Shown here: positions 8,258 to 16,271 of the stretch, piece by piece | Numbering within the stretch: the first letter of the stretch is position 1 | How the letters are laid out: every line of letters starts with the position of its first letter | Origin: DATBVX01 sp035263105 | Lineage (GTDB): Bacteria > Pseudomonadota > Gammaproteobacteria > Steroidobacterales > Steroidobacteraceae | Reading direction: 5' to 3' | NCBI GenBank assembly: GCA_035263105.1 | Contig: DATFRO010000042.1 | Location: 1-64,000, forward strand | DNA: 64,000 nucleotides | Notes under the pieces: model-generated | Databases searched by the model: none | What the model was told of the DNA's origin: nothing | The model's input: only the letters and a program-made list of their open reading frames with translations | Translations under genes and position numbers: made by a program

Positions 8258-9609
8258 GGCCGCACCCGCGCGGCGCCCGGAAGCTCGAGCGTCGCCACCG
8301 CGCCGCGCGTGTCGCGACGATTCTCCAGGCTGAGCGTTCCGCCGTGACCTTCCGCGATCTGGCGTGACAGCGCGAGTCCGACGCCGCTCCCTCCGGGCTT
8401 GGTGGTAAAGAAGGGCACGAACAGGTTGTCGGGGTTGGCGATGCCCGGGCCCGAGTCACGTACCGCGATCACCAGCGTATCGCCGCGTGCGTCGGCAACC
8501 AGGGAAATGGGCCGCGCATCCTCGCCCTGCGCCTCGACCGCGTTCTTCATCAGGTTGATGAGGGCCTGTTCGAGCTGATCCTCATCCACGCGGGCCTCGA
8601 GATGGGGGTCCACCTTCACCTCCACACGATGCGCGGCATCGAGCGCTGCGACGCGCGCGAGGAGCGTGCGCAGCTCGACCCACTGCGTCTTCGGCGGCGG
8701 CAGGCGCGCAAGCCGGCTGTACTGTGCGAGGAAGCGACCGAGCGAATCGGTACGATCGGCAATCACGCCGAGCGCATCGAGCGCATCGTCGCGCGTGGGG
8801 CCCTGCGCCAGTCCCTCGGCCATCAGGTCACGCAACGTCTCCGCCAGCGAGCGGATCGGCGTCAGCGAATTGTTGACCTCGTGACCGATCACACGGATCA
8901 ACCGCTGCCACGCCAGCCGCTCCTCCTCACGCAGTGCCTGGCGCAGGTCCGCCACGATGAGCAGGTGCTGCGCCAGGCCGGACTCGCGGAAGGTACCGTG
9001 CGTCACCTGCCAGCGGCCGCCGTGCCCCGCGACCGAGGTCACGACGCGCGTGCCACCCGCATCGTCCAGGAATTCCTCGAGCGCCACCTCGGTGGCGCTG
9101 CGACCCATCGCGAAGTCGGGCGGCACATCGAGCAGGCGCGCGGCCGCCGGATTGGCGAGCCGCAGGAGGTGGGCGCTATCGAACGCGAACACCGCGACAT
9201 CGATGGAGTTGATCAGCTTCTCGAGCAGCGCCGTCGCTTCCATCGCCTTGAGCCGTTGCAGATGAAGCGTGCGGCCCAGGTCGTTGATCTCGCCGGCGAG
9301 TTCTCCCAGCGCATCGCGTCCGCTCGCGCGACGGCCGCGCACCGTGTAATCGCCGCCGCGATACGCCTCGATGACGTTGGCGAGCCCGCGCAGCGGTTGG
9401 ACGATCGCTTCGCGCAGCAACGCCGCGATGGCGCCGACGATGAGGACCAGCACGACGAACAGGCACACGCGCGTGACGGGGCTCAGGTGCAGCCAGTAGA
9501 GGAACGCGGCGCCGAGCAGCATGGCGGGCAGCGCCAGCGCCAGCGTGAGCACGGTGATGCGCTGCTCGAACGCGAGCCGGACGCGCGATGCAGCGCGTGG
9601 TTCAGCCAT
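8254..9609 (-). CDS. NtrY-like membrane sensor histidine kinase
   Basis: A protein of 451 residues. Two membrane segments (about residues 18-40 and 46-65) with almost no periplasmic loop are followed by a HAMP-like linker, a PAS-like region (about 128-225), and a kinase core. The H-box is IGHEVNNSLTPIRSL with phospho-acceptor His243, the N-box is ALINLMKNAVEA, and the G-boxes are DSGPGI and GGSGVGLALS. The NtrY-type H-box is the usual partner of NtrC-family regulators. I chose the ATG at 9609, which overlaps the end of the regulator gene by 8 bases. The in-frame start at 9690 lies deep inside that gene. The lack of a sensor loop suggests that it senses the membrane or a partner protein. Confidence 0.92.
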   Translation of the reverse strand: MAEPRAASRVRLAFEQRITVLTLALALPAMLLGAAFLYWLHLSPVTRVCLFVVLVLIVGAIAALLREAIVQPLRGLANVIEAYRGGDYTVRGRRASGRDALGELAGEINDLGRTLHLQRLKAMEATALLEKLINSIDVAVFAFDSAHLLRLANPAAARLLDVPPDFAMGRSATEVALEEFLDDAGGTRVVTSVAGHGGRWQVTHGTFRESGLAQHLLIVADLRQALREEERLAWQRLIRVIGHEVNNSLTPIRSLAETLRDLMAEGLAQGPTRDDALDALGVIADRTDSLGRFLAQYSRLARLPPPKTQWVELRTLLARVAALDAAHRVEVKVDPHLEARVDEDQLEQALINLMKNAVEAQGEDARPISLVADARGDTLVIAVRDSGPGIANPDNLFVPFFTTKPGGSGVGLALSRQIAEGHGGTLSLENRRDTRGAVATLELPGAARVRP

Positions 9610-10969
9610 CCGTGGCGATTCCGAGCTTTTCCATGCGCCGGTACATGGCGCTGCGTGACAGCCCCAGCGCCTGCGCCGCCGCGGTCGCACTGCCCGCGTG
9701 CCGGCGCAGCGCGGCGCGGATCAGGGCACGCTCGGCATCCTCGAGACTCATCTCCTCGAGCGCCGGCGGGCCGGCGTCGACGGCGGCGCCGAGCCGCAGA
9801 TCACCGATGCCGACGACCTCAGAGCCCGCGAGCAGCACCGCGCGCTCGACGACGTTGCGCAGCTCGCGCACGTTTCCCGGCCACGCGTACTGCGTGAGCG
9901 CGCGCATCGCCTGGGGATCGAAACCGGCCAGGCGCCGCCCGTAACGGCGCGCGGCGTCTGCGAGCGCCGCGCTCGCGAGCGGCAGGATGTCCGCGGCGCG
10001 CTGCCGCAGCGGCGGCACGTGAATCTCGACCGTGTTGATGCGGAACATCAGGTCCTGGCGAAACAGTCCCGCCGTCACGCGTTGCCCGAGATCCGCGTTG
10101 GTCGCCGAGATCAACCGCACGTCCACGCGTCGCGTGCGCGATGAACCGACCGGCTCGAACTCGCCGCTCTCGAGCACGCGCAGGAGTTTCGCCTGCTGAC
10201 CCGCCGGCAGGTTTCCCACCTCGTCCAGGAACAGCGTACCGCCATCCGCGAGCTCGAAACGCCCGGTGCGCTCCTGGCGCGCATCCGTGAACGCTCCCTT
10301 CACGTGCCCGAACATCTCGCTCTCGAACACACCATCCGGCAGCGCCCCGATGTTCACTTCGATCAGCGAGCGCTCGCGCCGACGCGACCATCCATGCAGC
10401 AGGCGTGCGAGCAGGCTCTTGCCGGTGCCGTTCTCGCCGGTGATCAGCACCGGCGCATCGGAATCCGCCACGCGCCGCGCGATCGCGAGCGCCTCCTGCA
10501 TCGGCGGCGACTCGGCGACCACATTCGGGTCGCTGGCGCCGCGCAGCAACGCATTCTCCGCTTCCAGCCGCTGACTGCGGCGCAGCGCGCGACCGAGCTC
10601 TAGCTGGTTGCGGATCACGGCGAGGAGGCGCTGGTTCTCCCAGGGCTTTTCGATGAAGTCGCGCGCTCCTGCGCGCATCACCTCGACCGCGACGCCGATC
10701 GTCGCCCACGCCGTCATTACGATGACCGGCAGGTTCGGATCGACCTGCTTGAGGCGTGCGAGCAAGTCCAGCCCCTCCATGCCGGAGGTGGTGTCGCGTG
10801 CATAGTTGAGATCGATAAGCGCCGCATCGAAACGCGTTGCGCGCACGGCGTCGAGCGCGCCGGCGGGCGAGCTCGCGAGAGCGACTTCGATGCCTTCCTT
10901 GCCGAGCAGCAGGCGCAACGCGGTCAGGACGTCCTGCTGGTCGTCGGCGACGAGGAGACGGGGCTGCAT
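9602..10969 (-). CDS. sigma-54-dependent NtrC-family response regulator
   Basis: A protein of 455 residues. The receiver domain has acceptor Asp53 (AALIDLNYA), Thr86 and Lys108. The AAA+ domain has Walker A GENGTGKS (168-175), Walker B LFLDE (236-240) and the sigma-54 contact loop GAFTDA (215-220). The C-terminal Fis-type helix-turn-helix includes ATAAAQALGLSRSAMYRRM. It therefore activates RNA polymerase-sigma54 from distant palindromic sites. The loop differs from the textbook GAFTGA by Gly to Asp at position five. The gene is followed directly by its kinase and preceded, 125 bases away, by the ABC permease. The target is most likely the sigma-54 promoter at 15646-15661. Confidence 0.95.
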   Translation of the reverse strand: MQPRLLVADDQQDVLTALRLLLGKEGIEVALASSPAGALDAVRATRFDAALIDLNYARDTTSGMEGLDLLARLKQVDPNLPVIVMTAWATIGVAVEVMRAGARDFIEKPWENQRLLAVIRNQLELGRALRRSQRLEAENALLRGASDPNVVAESPPMQEALAIARRVADSDAPVLITGENGTGKSLLARLLHGWSRRRERSLIEVNIGALPDGVFESEMFGHVKGAFTDARQERTGRFELADGGTLFLDEVGNLPAGQQAKLLRVLESGEFEPVGSSRTRRVDVRLISATNADLGQRVTAGLFRQDLMFRINTVEIHVPPLRQRAADILPLASAALADAARRYGRRLAGFDPQAMRALTQYAWPGNVRELRNVVERAVLLAGSEVVGIGDLRLGAAVDAGPPALEEMSLEDAERALIRAALRRHAGSATAAAQALGLSRSAMYRRMEKLGIATDG

Positions 10970-11094
10970 GCGTGTCGGAAGCGTCCGCCGGGGACCTGCC
11001 CCGATGGACGTGCAGTCTAGGGCAACTCTGGAGGGGTTGCGCTAGCCGCAGTGCGCGGAGGGACCGCGGGGGTCCCGCCGCGCACCGGCTTTGG

Positions 11095-13512
11095 TCAGGT
11101 GTGACGCAACGCCGCCCCGGGCTGCAGCGCCAGGGCGCGTCGCAGCGGTACTGCGGTGGCGGCGCCGATTGCGGTCGCCAGCGTGAGCAACACGATCGTG
11201 TAGATGACCGGGTCGTGGAAGTTGGTCGCGCCGACCGCTTGACCAATGAGAAAGGTCATGAGCGGCGCGAGCAGCACGCCGAGGCCGAGCCCGAGTCCCA
11301 GCTGCCATCCGGAGCGGCGTGCCACCGCGCCGATGATGCCGCCGTCCGGAGCACCGAGTGCGCGGCGGATCGCGATCTCACGCGCGCTCTGCGCCACCGA
11401 GTACGAGAGCACGCCATAGATGCCGGCCGCGGCGAGCGCGATCGTGACCAGTCCGAAGGCCACGAACATGCCGCCGACGATGCGGATGCCGCCGCCCTTG
11501 ATGGCGCGATTTTCCGGAATCGTGCGCAGCCAGTAGACGGCGAGGTCCGGGTCGATCTGTCGCACCGCCTCGCGAATCGCCCCGCCCAACACGTGCGGAT
11601 CACCGTCGGTGCGCAGCACCAGGCTGAAGAAGCGTTCGGGTTCCTGCGCGAAAGGCACGTACACCGTCGCCAGATTCTGCTCAGTGCCGAACGGGTCGTT
11701 GTCGTGATTGATGTCGCCGACGAGGCCGACCACGGTGAGCCATTGGGAGTCCGGCGCCGTTGGACTCAAGCGCAGGCGCTGCCCGAGGGGGCTCTCTCCC
11801 GGCCAGACACGGCGGGCGAAGGTCTCGTTCACGATCGCGACCGGGAGCGTGTCCTCCTTGTCGGTGGCCGTGAAGTCGCGCCCGGCGACGAATCGGCCGT
11901 GCATGGTGGCAAAGAATCCCGGCGTCACGTTCACCTGGGTGGCGGAGGGATACTCGCTCTGCGATGCATAGGAGCGGCCCGGAAGCGCATACAGCGTGCC
12001 GCCGGCACCGTGGCCCGGCGGCGTGTTGACGATCGTCGCGGCGGTCGCGCCGGGGATGGCGCTCGCGCGCGTCTGCAGTTGCTCGATGAACTGGCGTTGC
12101 CGGTCCTTCGGATAGGGCGCGTCGGGCAGGCCGATGCGGCCCGTCATGAAGGGCCGCACGTCAACGCCCAGGTCCTTGTGAGTCGCGGTGATCGCGCTCT
12201 TGACCATGATGCCGGCCGAAGTGAGAAGCACGCACGAGAGCGCGATTTCCACCACCACGAGCCCGCGGATGATGCGCCCGGTGCTCAAGCCGGTATCGCG
12301 CGTACCCTCGCGCAGGATGCCGTTGACATCGACGCCCGAGACCCGAAACGCCGGGAACAGGCCGGCGGCCACCGTGCTGAGAACTCCGACCGCGATCGCG
12401 AACAGCGCGATGCGCCCGTCAACGACGAACGTCCACCAGGCCGGGATGCTCTCGAGCTGCCGCACGGCGCGCCCGATCACTTCGAGACCGACCGCGCCCA
12501 GCGTCAAGCCGAGGAGCGAGGCGAGCGCGCCGATCACCAGCGATTCCGCCAGCATCTGCAAGGCCAGCCGGCCGCGCCCGGCGCCGACGGCGCGACGCAC
12601 GCCCGCCTCCTGGGTGCGGCCGGTCGCGCGCACCAGCATCAGGCCGGAGACGTTGACGCAGGCGATCACCAGCACCAGGAACACGCTCGCGAGGAGCGTC
12701 TGAAACAAGTGCAGGTCGTTCTGCCCGAGCTCGGATCGAGCGACCGGCGCGACGTCGGGCTCGAGGCCCGCATCGGTGTCCGGATGGAGCTTCGCGAGGC
12801 GCGCGGCGATGGTCGTGAGCTCGGCCGACGCCTCGTCGATGGTCACGCCGGGCTTGAGTCGACCGATGACGCGGAAGTCATTCGCCTTGCCGCGCGGCAG
12901 CTCAGCGAGCTTCTCGCGCACCGGCACCCACAAGTCCGCCGCGGGGTATTCAACCTTCTTCGGCATTACGCCGATGACTGCCGCAACTTCGCCATTCACC
13001 TTGAGCGTGCGACCGATCACCTTCGGGTCGTAGTTGTAACGGCTCCCCCACAGGTCGTGGCTCAGGACCACGACGGGTTGCGCACCTGGCAGCGCGTCGC
13101 GCGGCTCGATGAGACGGCCGAACATCGGCTTGAGGCGCGTCTGGGCGAAGAAGGCGCCGGTCACGAATCCGCCGTCGTAGCGCGCCGGCATCCCTTCGCC
13201 GCTGACGATCGCGGTGCCGACATACTGTCCGCCGAGGTCTTCGAACTTGCTCTGCGCCGCGCGCCAGTCCTCGAGCATGTGCGAACCGACGAACACGTCG
13301 TCCGCGTTGTGCACCCGGTCGATCAGCTGGATTCCGACCAGGGAGTCCGGCTCCGGCACCGGTGGCGGCACGTACGCGATGGTGTGTACGACGCCATACA
13401 TGGTCACAACGACCGCAAGCCCGAGACTGAGCACGGTCGTGGTGAGTGCAGTGAAGCCCGGGGCGCGCAGCAAGGAGCGGGCGGCGATACGCAGGTCCTG
13501 GGTGAATTGCAT
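11095..13512 (-). CDS. MacB/ADOP-like ABC transporter permease, 805 residues, duplicated FtsX type
   Basis: An inner-membrane protein with an N-terminal membrane helix (about 24-45), a large periplasmic MacB-type domain, three helices (about 275-390), a helix near 410, a second periplasmic domain and three final helices (about 680-790). This is two MacB_PCD/FtsX units fused, as in the so-called ADOP permeases. Each C-terminal FtsX unit has a GRTQEAGVRRAVGAGRGRL or SAREIAIRRALGA coupling motif. In single-unit MacB systems two permease chains pair; here one chain may supply both halves. It has no ATPase domain and relies on the gene at 13522. It probably couples ATP hydrolysis to periplasmic movement or export of an envelope substrate. 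The substrate is unknown. Confidence 0.9.
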   Translation of the reverse strand: MQFTQDLRIAARSLLRAPGFTALTTTVLSLGLAVVVTMYGVVHTIAYVPPPVPEPDSLVGIQLIDRVHNADDVFVGSHMLEDWRAAQSKFEDLGGQYVGTAIVSGEGMPARYDGGFVTGAFFAQTRLKPMFGRLIEPRDALPGAQPVVVLSHDLWGSRYNYDPKVIGRTLKVNGEVAAVIGVMPKKVEYPAADLWVPVREKLAELPRGKANDFRVIGRLKPGVTIDEASAELTTIAARLAKLHPDTDAGLEPDVAPVARSELGQNDLHLFQTLLASVFLVLVIACVNVSGLMLVRATGRTQEAGVRRAVGAGRGRLALQMLAESLVIGALASLLGLTLGAVGLEVIGRAVRQLESIPAWWTFVVDGRIALFAIAVGVLSTVAAGLFPAFRVSGVDVNGILREGTRDTGLSTGRIIRGLVVVEIALSCVLLTSAGIMVKSAITATHKDLGVDVRPFMTGRIGLPDAPYPKDRQRQFIEQLQTRASAIPGATAATIVNTPPGHGAGGTLYALPGRSYASQSEYPSATQVNVTPGFFATMHGRFVAGRDFTATDKEDTLPVAIVNETFARRVWPGESPLGQRLRLSPTAPDSQWLTVVGLVGDINHDNDPFGTEQNLATVYVPFAQEPERFFSLVLRTDGDPHVLGGAIREAVRQIDPDLAVYWLRTIPENRAIKGGGIRIVGGMFVAFGLVTIALAAAGIYGVLSYSVAQSAREIAIRRALGAPDGGIIGAVARRSGWQLGLGLGLGVLLAPLMTFLIGQAVGATNFHDPVIYTIVLLTLATAIGAATAVPLRRALALQPGAALRHT

Positions 13513-13521
13513 GGCTGTTCC

Positions 13522-14238
13522 TCAGTGCGCGAGCGCGTGACGCGGCAGCGCCTCTTCATCGACGATGCGGCCGTCGAACAGCGACACGCGCCGTTCGGCG
13601 AAGCCCGCGTAGCGCGGATCGTGGGTGACCATGCAGACGGTCGAGCCGCCCGCATGCAGCCGGGCGAGCAGTTCCATCACCGCATCGCCATTGCGCGAAT
13701 CGAGATTCCCGGTCGGCTCGTCGGCCAGCAGGATGGCGGGCCGTCCGACCAACGCGCGTGCCACTGCGACGCGCTGCTGCTGGCCGCCGGAGAGCTGCGA
13801 GGGGTAGTGATTCAGCCGGTGCGACATGCCGACGCATTCGAGCGCCGCCAGCACTGCGTCGCGCCGCTCGGCGCGCGCCATGTTGTCGCGGTAGGTGAGC
13901 GGCAGCTCGACGTTCTCGTAAACGGTGAGGTCGCCGATCAGGTTGAACGCCTGGAAGATGAAGCCGATCTCCCGATTGCGGATGCGCGCACGCTGCTCGG
14001 CGCCGAGCTTGCCGACGGCGGTGCCGGAGAGCGCGTACTCGCCCTCAGTGGGGCTGTCGAGCAGCCCGAGGATCGCGAGGAGCGTCGACTTGCCGCAGCC
14101 GGACGGGCCGGAAATCGTCAGGAACTCCCCGGCGCGCACCTCGAGCTGGATGCCGGAAAGCGCATGCGTTTCCACTTCCTCGGTGTGGAACACCTTCACC
14201 ACGTTGTTGAGACGGATCAGCATCTTTGCCTCGCTCAC
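13522..14238 (-). CDS. LolD/MacB-type ABC transporter ATP-binding protein
   Basis: A protein of 238 residues with Walker A GPSGCGKST, Q-loop IFQAFNLIGDL, signature LSGGQQQRVAVARAL and Walker B AILLADEPTGNLD. It belongs to the subfamily that powers FtsX/MacB/LolCE-type permeases. The start is a GTG at 14238, preceded by GGGAGG; an ATG 15 bases further in (14223) is also preceded by GAGG and may be used. It begins 3 bases after the stop of the 38-residue membrane peptide gene and ends 9 bases before the permease, so all are one transcript. Confidence 0.95.
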   Translation of the reverse strand: MSEAKMLIRLNNVVKVFHTEEVETHALSGIQLEVRAGEFLTISGPSGCGKSTLLAILGLLDSPTEGEYALSGTAVGKLGAEQRARIRNREIGFIFQAFNLIGDLTVYENVELPLTYRDNMARAERRDAVLAALECVGMSHRLNHYPSQLSGGQQQRVAVARALVGRPAILLADEPTGNLDSRNGDAVMELLARLHAGGSTVCMVTHDPRYAGFAERRVSLFDGRIVDEEALPRHALAH

Positions 14239-14241
14239 GAT

Positions 14242-14358
14242 TCAGCCTCCCAGGTCCGCAATTCGATACACGATGATTCCCAGCAGGCTCCACGCGATCA
14301 GCCCGAACTGCGCGCAGCCGGTAAAGAAGGTCAGGCAGTACACGAGGTCGACGCACAT
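14242..14358 (-). CDS. 38-residue single-span membrane peptide in the ABC efflux operon
   Basis: An open frame too short for usual gene calling. It starts with an ATG at 14358, preceded by GGAG about seven bases upstream, and ends with TGA at 14242. Four bases separate it from the adaptor gene stop and three from the ATPase start, so it exactly fills the gap. The peptide begins MCVDLVYCLTFFTGC and has one hydrophobic helix from about residue 5 to 32, with three Cys in the first half and ending RIADLGG. I do not recognise it. Possible roles are a small subunit stabilising the permease, or a leader for translational coupling. The placement, start signal and hydrophobic pattern support a real gene. 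Confidence 0.6.
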   Translation of the reverse strand: MCVDLVYCLTFFTGCAQFGLIAWSLLGIIVYRIADLGG

Positions 14359-14362
14359 ACGC

Positions 14363-15610
14363 CTACTCCACGTTGAGCCGCTCGTAACGCTCATATTGCG
14401 AGACGTCGGAGACGATCACGCGCTCGCCCGGCTCGAGACCCGCGAGCACCACGATGCGATCCACCGACGCCTTGCCAAACTTGACCGGCACGCGCTGCGC
14501 GCGCCCGTTGTCACCGAGTCGGAACACGCGCGCCTCGGACAGGGGCTGCGCGCTCACCGGCCGCGCCACCTGCAGCACGTTCGCGAGCCGCTCGATGTCG
14601 ATCGTGCCTTCGATCGACAGGTCGGCGCGCGCGCCCGTCGGCCACTCGTTGTCCGGCGCGATCTCGACACGCACGGTGCCGTTGTTCACAGCAGGCTCGA
14701 CGCGCGACACATGGCCCGCGACCACGCCGTTGCGCGTATCGATGTTCGCCTTCTGGCCGATAGCGAGATCGCGCGCATCGATCTCGGGGATGGCGAGCTC
14801 GGCGAGCAGCGAGCCGGGACGCGCGACGCGTGCGATGCTCGCGCCGAGCGCCAGCTGTTGGCCGCTCTCCACCACCAGCGCCTGCAGCACGCCGTCGAGT
14901 CCGGCGCGCACCATGAGTGAATCCGCCTGCGCGCGGCGACGGATGGCAGTCTGTTCGAGCTGCGCGACGCGCGCCTTCTGCGCCGTCATCTGTGCGTTCA
15001 CCGACGCCTGAAGCTTGACCAGCCGCTCCTGCTCGATCTCGAGGCGCACCGCGAGCTGCTCGGCCGTGAGTCTCGAGCGCGCAATCTGCAATTCCGAGAT
15101 CGCGTGCTGACCGGCAAGACGGGCTTCCGCTTCGGCCTGCAAGCGGGCGGACTCGGACTCGGCGCGCGATTCGGCGATGCGTGCGCGCTGGTCGAGCACC
15201 TGGCTCTCGAGCTGCACGTGGAGCGAGGCCTGTTCGGCGCGCGCCGCATCGCAGGCGAGGTTGGCTTCCTCGGCCAGCTGCTGCAGCTCGGGATTGGAAA
15301 GTTCCACGAGGACCGTATCGGCGGTGACTTCGGCACCCGGACGCACGAGCACGCGCTCGACCCGTCCCTCGGCGGCGGCAGCGATCCAGCGCTGATCGCG
15401 CGGCACCAGCGATCCGGTGCCACGAACCCGGCGCAACAGATCGCCCCGCGTGACCATATCGATGTAGAGCGTCTTCGCATCGACGCGCGGAGCCATGGGC
15501 TCGAACGTCGCGAGCGCGATGCCCGCGACGAGAACGGCGGCAACCGCGGCGCCGGCGAGGAGCCAGCGCTTGCGCTTGCGGCGATCGAGGTCAGTTCGAG
15601 GGCGATCCAT
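14363..15610 (-). CDS. HlyD/MacA-like periplasmic adaptor (membrane fusion protein)
   Basis: A protein of 415 residues anchored by a membrane helix at about 16-34 after a basic N-terminus. The periplasmic part has a lipoyl-like half-motif (AAEGRVERVLVRPGAEV near residue 80), a long coiled coil (about 110-230, rich in Gln/Ala/Glu/Arg), the second lipoyl half (MVRAGLDGVLQALVVESGQQL) and a beta-barrel/membrane-proximal C-terminus. This is the adaptor of a tripartite efflux-like pump. No outer-membrane TolC-like gene is nearby, so a generic TolC may complete it or the complex may act only on the inner side. It is the first gene of the operon. The start codon is about 25 bases after the predicted sigma-54 start site. 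Confidence 0.92.
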   Translation of the reverse strand: MDRPRTDLDRRKRKRWLLAGAAVAAVLVAGIALATFEPMAPRVDAKTLYIDMVTRGDLLRRVRGTGSLVPRDQRWIAAAAEGRVERVLVRPGAEVTADTVLVELSNPELQQLAEEANLACDAARAEQASLHVQLESQVLDQRARIAESRAESESARLQAEAEARLAGQHAISELQIARSRLTAEQLAVRLEIEQERLVKLQASVNAQMTAQKARVAQLEQTAIRRRAQADSLMVRAGLDGVLQALVVESGQQLALGASIARVARPGSLLAELAIPEIDARDLAIGQKANIDTRNGVVAGHVSRVEPAVNNGTVRVEIAPDNEWPTGARADLSIEGTIDIERLANVLQVARPVSAQPLSEARVFRLGDNGRAQRVPVKFGKASVDRIVVLAGLEPGERVIVSDVSQYERYERLNVE

Positions 15611-15645
15611 CCCGGGCTCACGTGCGAAGTTCTGCGGGGGAACAA

Positions 15646-15661
15646 AGCACCCGCCATGCCA
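15646..15661 (-). promoter_or_regulatory. sigma-54 (-24/-12) promoter of the efflux operon
   Basis: On the minus strand the sequence CTGGCATGGCGGGTGCTTT matches the sigma-54 consensus YTGGCAYR-N4-TTGCW. The invariant GG (15660-15659) and GC (15648-15647) are spaced exactly 12 bases apart. The only core mismatch is G for the first T of TTGC. The predicted start of transcription is near 15635, 25 bases before the adaptor ATG. The gene for a sigma-54 activator lies in the same operon. Confidence 0.72.
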
Positions 15662-15734
15662 GCGCGCACTGCGCGCGTAACCGATTGATGGAACTTATTT
15701 TTTGGCAACCGCCAGGCTGGACGTTCCAGCGCGG

Positions 15735-15752
15735 CGTCCCTGAGCCGGGACG
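15735..15752. promoter_or_regulatory. candidate activator binding site, palindrome 1 (CGTCCC-N6-GGGACG)
   Basis: A perfect inverted repeat CGTCCC tgagcc GGGACG centred near 15743.5, about 109 bases upstream of the predicted sigma-54 start site. This is the distance typical of NtrC-family enhancers. Its arms are identical to those of the second palindrome 32 bases away. Confidence 0.62.
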
Positions 15753-15766
15753 AGTTGCCGGGCCGC

Positions 15767-15784
15767 CGTCCCACAGTTGGGACG
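15767..15784. promoter_or_regulatory. candidate activator binding site, palindrome 2 (CGTCCC-N6-GGGACG)
   Basis: A perfect inverted repeat CGTCCC acagtt GGGACG centred near 15775.5, about 141 bases upstream of the predicted start site. The centre-to-centre distance to the first palindrome is 32 bases, close to three helical turns. Two dimers could therefore bind the same DNA face, as NtrC-type activators do. Confidence 0.62.
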
Positions 15785-15797
15785 CGCCCTCCTCTCT

Positions 15798-16202
15798 TTA
15801 TTCTTGTCGGCGCAGCTTCTTGAGGCGGCGCCGTTCGCGCTTGTCGGGTCGCGCCTCGGGACGGGGCGCGAAGGCCGCAGCGAGGGCGTGCTGCTCCTTG
15901 AGGTGCGCGCGCCGCGCGATGCTCGCCGCCGTTTCCTCGTAGCAGCGTTGCGCTTCAGCGGCGGGGCCGCGCCGCGAAACGAGCGCGAGCACCCGGAGCT
16001 CGCGCACCAGCGCGCCCTGCGTGATCTCGAGGCGATCGCCGCTGCGCACCGCATGCGCCGCTTTCACGCGCTCACCGTTCACGTGCACTTTGCCGCCCGC
16101 TACTGCGTCACTCGCCTGTGCGCGGCTCTTGTAGAAACGCGCACACCACAGCCACTTGTCGATGCGCATGCGCGCAGCGGGTTCAACCACGGACTCGGCC
16201 AT
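15798..16202 (-). CDS. hslR: Hsp15-like S4-domain RNA-binding heat-shock protein
   Basis: A protein of 134 residues with an S4 RNA-binding domain at the N-terminus (MRIDKWLWCARFYKSRAQA, then KVHVNGERVKAAHAVRSGD) and a strongly basic C-terminal tail (KRERRRLKKLRRQE). Hsp15 binds 50S subunits carrying a stalled nascent chain and helps recycle them after heat shock. A GGAGAGG ribosome binding site precedes the ATG at 16202. It is divergent from kbl and shares a 69-base intergenic region with it. The efflux operon downstream has its own promoter. Confidence 0.92.
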   Translation of the reverse strand: MAESVVEPAARMRIDKWLWCARFYKSRAQASDAVAGGKVHVNGERVKAAHAVRSGDRLEITQGALVRELRVLALVSRRGPAAEAQRCYEETAASIARRAHLKEQHALAAAFAPRPEARPDKRERRRLKKLRRQE

Positions 16203-16233
16203 CGCCTCTCCATCGATCCCGGCGTCGAGCCGT

Positions 16234-16239
16234 TATAAT
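16234..16239 (+). promoter_or_regulatory. -10 box (TATAAT) upstream of kbl
   Basis: A perfect TATAAT followed by a GC-rich discriminator (GCGCGACC) lies 33 bases before the GTG start of kbl. No convincing -35 hexamer is present at 16-18 bases upstream. On the opposite strand the same bases read TATAAC, which could serve hslR. Confidence 0.55.
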
Positions 16240-16271
16240 GCGCGACCTTTCCCAGGGAGCGGAACCCGAGC

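Noticed and set aside
11061..11077. GGGACC...GGTCCC palindrome between the permease and the response regulator, first taken as a third regulator site
   Set aside because: Its half-sites are in the opposite order to the two upstream palindromes and it lacks a nearby -24/-12 element. It may be a GC-rich hairpin, but there is no T-run.
10837..14376. A 1179-codon open frame on the plus strand across the ABC efflux operon
   Set aside because: It is antisense to well-supported genes. Its composition (Arg/Ala/Asp/His-rich, no domains) is what high-GC DNA gives in the opposite frame.
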